Assembly: GCA_017555325.1 (NCBI GenBank)
Contig: JAFZGR010000181.1
Span: 1-5,637, forward strand
Direction of reading: 5' to 3'
Origin: Alphaproteobacteria bacterium
GTDB taxonomy: Bacteria; Pseudomonadota; Alphaproteobacteria; CAAHEQ01; UBA3637
Length of the DNA: 5,637 nt
Numbering within the stretch: the stretch's first letter is position 1; each line of letters opens with the position of its first letter. Below, one piece after another: positions 5,306 to 5,637 of this stretch. The notes under the pieces are model-generated. The model searched no databases. It saw nothing but the letters and a program-made list of their open reading frames with translations, and was not told the origin of the DNA. A program made the position numbers and the translations under genes.

Positions 5306-5334
5306 AAATCTGTCTTAAAAGAAAGGGGAAAATT

Positions 5335-5535
5335 ATGGATACATTAATGAAGGTTTTATCCGCACTTTGTTTAATTGGAGCATTAAACTGGGGTTTGGTC
5401 GGATTATTTAATTTTGATTTAGTTGCGTTTATTTTTGGAACAATGAGTGTTTTATCTCGTCTTGTTTATTCTTTGGTAGGCATCAGCGCTGTTGTTCTGG
5501 TTATTTTAGCCATTCGCAATCAAATGAATTCTTAA
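5335..5535 (+). CDS. DUF378 family small membrane protein (YuzA-like)
   Basis: This 66-residue inner-membrane protein of unknown function has two hydrophobic helices, about residues 5-26 and 42-60. The family signature is clear: LCLIGALNWGLVGLFNFDLV (11-30), with the conserved GALNWGLVG turn, and SRLVYSLVGISAVVLV (41-56) opening the second helix. DUF378 proteins are typically 60-80 residues, so this is complete. AAAGGGG lies 6 nt before the ATG, an excellent ribosome site. An in-frame ATG 129 bp upstream would add a long AT-rich head overlapping the divergent gene and is rejected. It is transcribed alone, divergently from the 58-aa gene, and followed by a perfect hairpin. No reaction is known for the family. 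Confidence 0.93.
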   Translation: MDTLMKVLSALCLIGALNWGLVGLFNFDLVAFIFGTMSVLSRLVYSLVGISAVVLVILAIRNQMNS

Positions 5536-5546
5536 AAATAAATTAA
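5532..5546. promoter_or_regulatory. Second CtrA-box-like motif TTAA-N7-TTAA
   Basis: TTAA at 5532-5535, which includes the DUF378 stop codon, and TTAA at 5543-5546 are 7 bp apart. It lies about 90 bp before the ATG at the right edge, a possible upstream site for the next gene. The spacer AAATAAA makes the whole element pure A/T, so chance is a serious alternative. Confidence 0.22.
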
Positions 5547-5578
5547 TGACACCGCTATATTTCTATATAGCGGTGTTA
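5547..5578 (+). terminator. Perfect hairpin downstream of the DUF378 gene
   Basis: ACACCGCTATAT (5549-5560) pairs without mismatch to ATATAGCGGTGT (5565-5576) around TTCT. One G-U and one T-A pair extend the stem at its base. It starts 12 nt after the DUF378 stop, where a terminator is expected. The plus-strand sequence that follows (TACACTAC) lacks a T-run, so it may act as a transcript-end stabiliser or with Rho rather than as a classical intrinsic terminator. On the minus strand CATTAATTTATTTTT follows, so it could also serve that direction. Confidence 0.6.
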
Positions 5579-5634
5579 CACTACAAACATCAAGATTATT
5601 CTCTTTTTAATCAAGGAAAAACAGATAATAAATT

Positions 5635-5637
5635 ATG
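5635..5637 (+). other. Possible start codon of a gene cut by the right edge
   Basis: The window ends on ATG. AAGGAA at 5613-5618 is the only purine-rich stretch upstream and lies 16 nt away, too far for an ideal ribosome site. No coding sequence is visible to judge, so this is only a possibility. Confidence 0.2.

Noticed and set aside
5206..5334. 43-residue N-terminal extension of the DUF378 protein
   Set aside because: The family starts at the MDTLMKVLSALCLIGALNWG segment. AAAGGGG sits ideally before that ATG, and the extension runs through the divergent promoter region.
1..5637. CRISPR array, insertion sequence or phage genes
   Set aside because: No spaced direct repeats, transposase, integrase or terminal inverted repeats were seen anywhere in the window.

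Overview
The window is AT-rich bacterial chromosome and most likely comes from a low-GC alphaproteobacterium. The main clue is a ChpT-type histidine phosphotransferase, a family essentially confined to Alphaproteobacteria. The N-terminus of Rho also reads like alphaproteobacterial Rho. I cannot fix genus or species from sequence alone.

Layout, left to right. Positions 1-98 are a left edge with an inverted repeat and possibly the last codons of a truncated plus-strand gene. Positions 99-354 hold a minus-strand tRNA unit with its own sigma70-like promoter, tRNA-Arg(CCG), tRNA-Gln(TTG) and a strong intrinsic terminator. Next on the minus strand come a small XRE-family repressor with a well-formed promoter overlapped by a dyad, and a full-length transcription termination factor rho with its own promoter. 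A 200-bp divergent region separates rho from a tightly packed plus-strand operon, sucC-like / sucD-like / chpT-like. Its junctions are a 4-bp ATGA overlap and a TAATG overlap. A 58-codon minus-strand gene converges on chpT and overlaps its stop codon. It shares a back-to-back promoter region with a plus-strand DUF378 two-helix membrane protein. The window ends after a perfect 12-bp hairpin, on an ATG that may start another gene.

The most unusual content is the sucC-sucD-chpT operon. Both succinyl-CoA ligase subunits are recognisable over their whole length, and the CoA/ligase folds are well kept. The residues that make the enzyme work are largely lost: the phosphohistidine of the alpha subunit, its partner glutamate, the glycine-rich nucleotide loop, and the Asn metal ligand of the beta subunit. 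Both frames are intact, so this looks like a repurposed pseudo-enzyme pair rather than a decaying pseudogene. It is translationally coupled to a phosphorelay protein of the CckA-ChpT-CtrA type. Two exact TTAA-N7-TTAA (CtrA-box-like) motifs lie just downstream of chpT. A link between a CoA-binding module and the cell-cycle phosphorelay is my inference and is not shown by the sequence.
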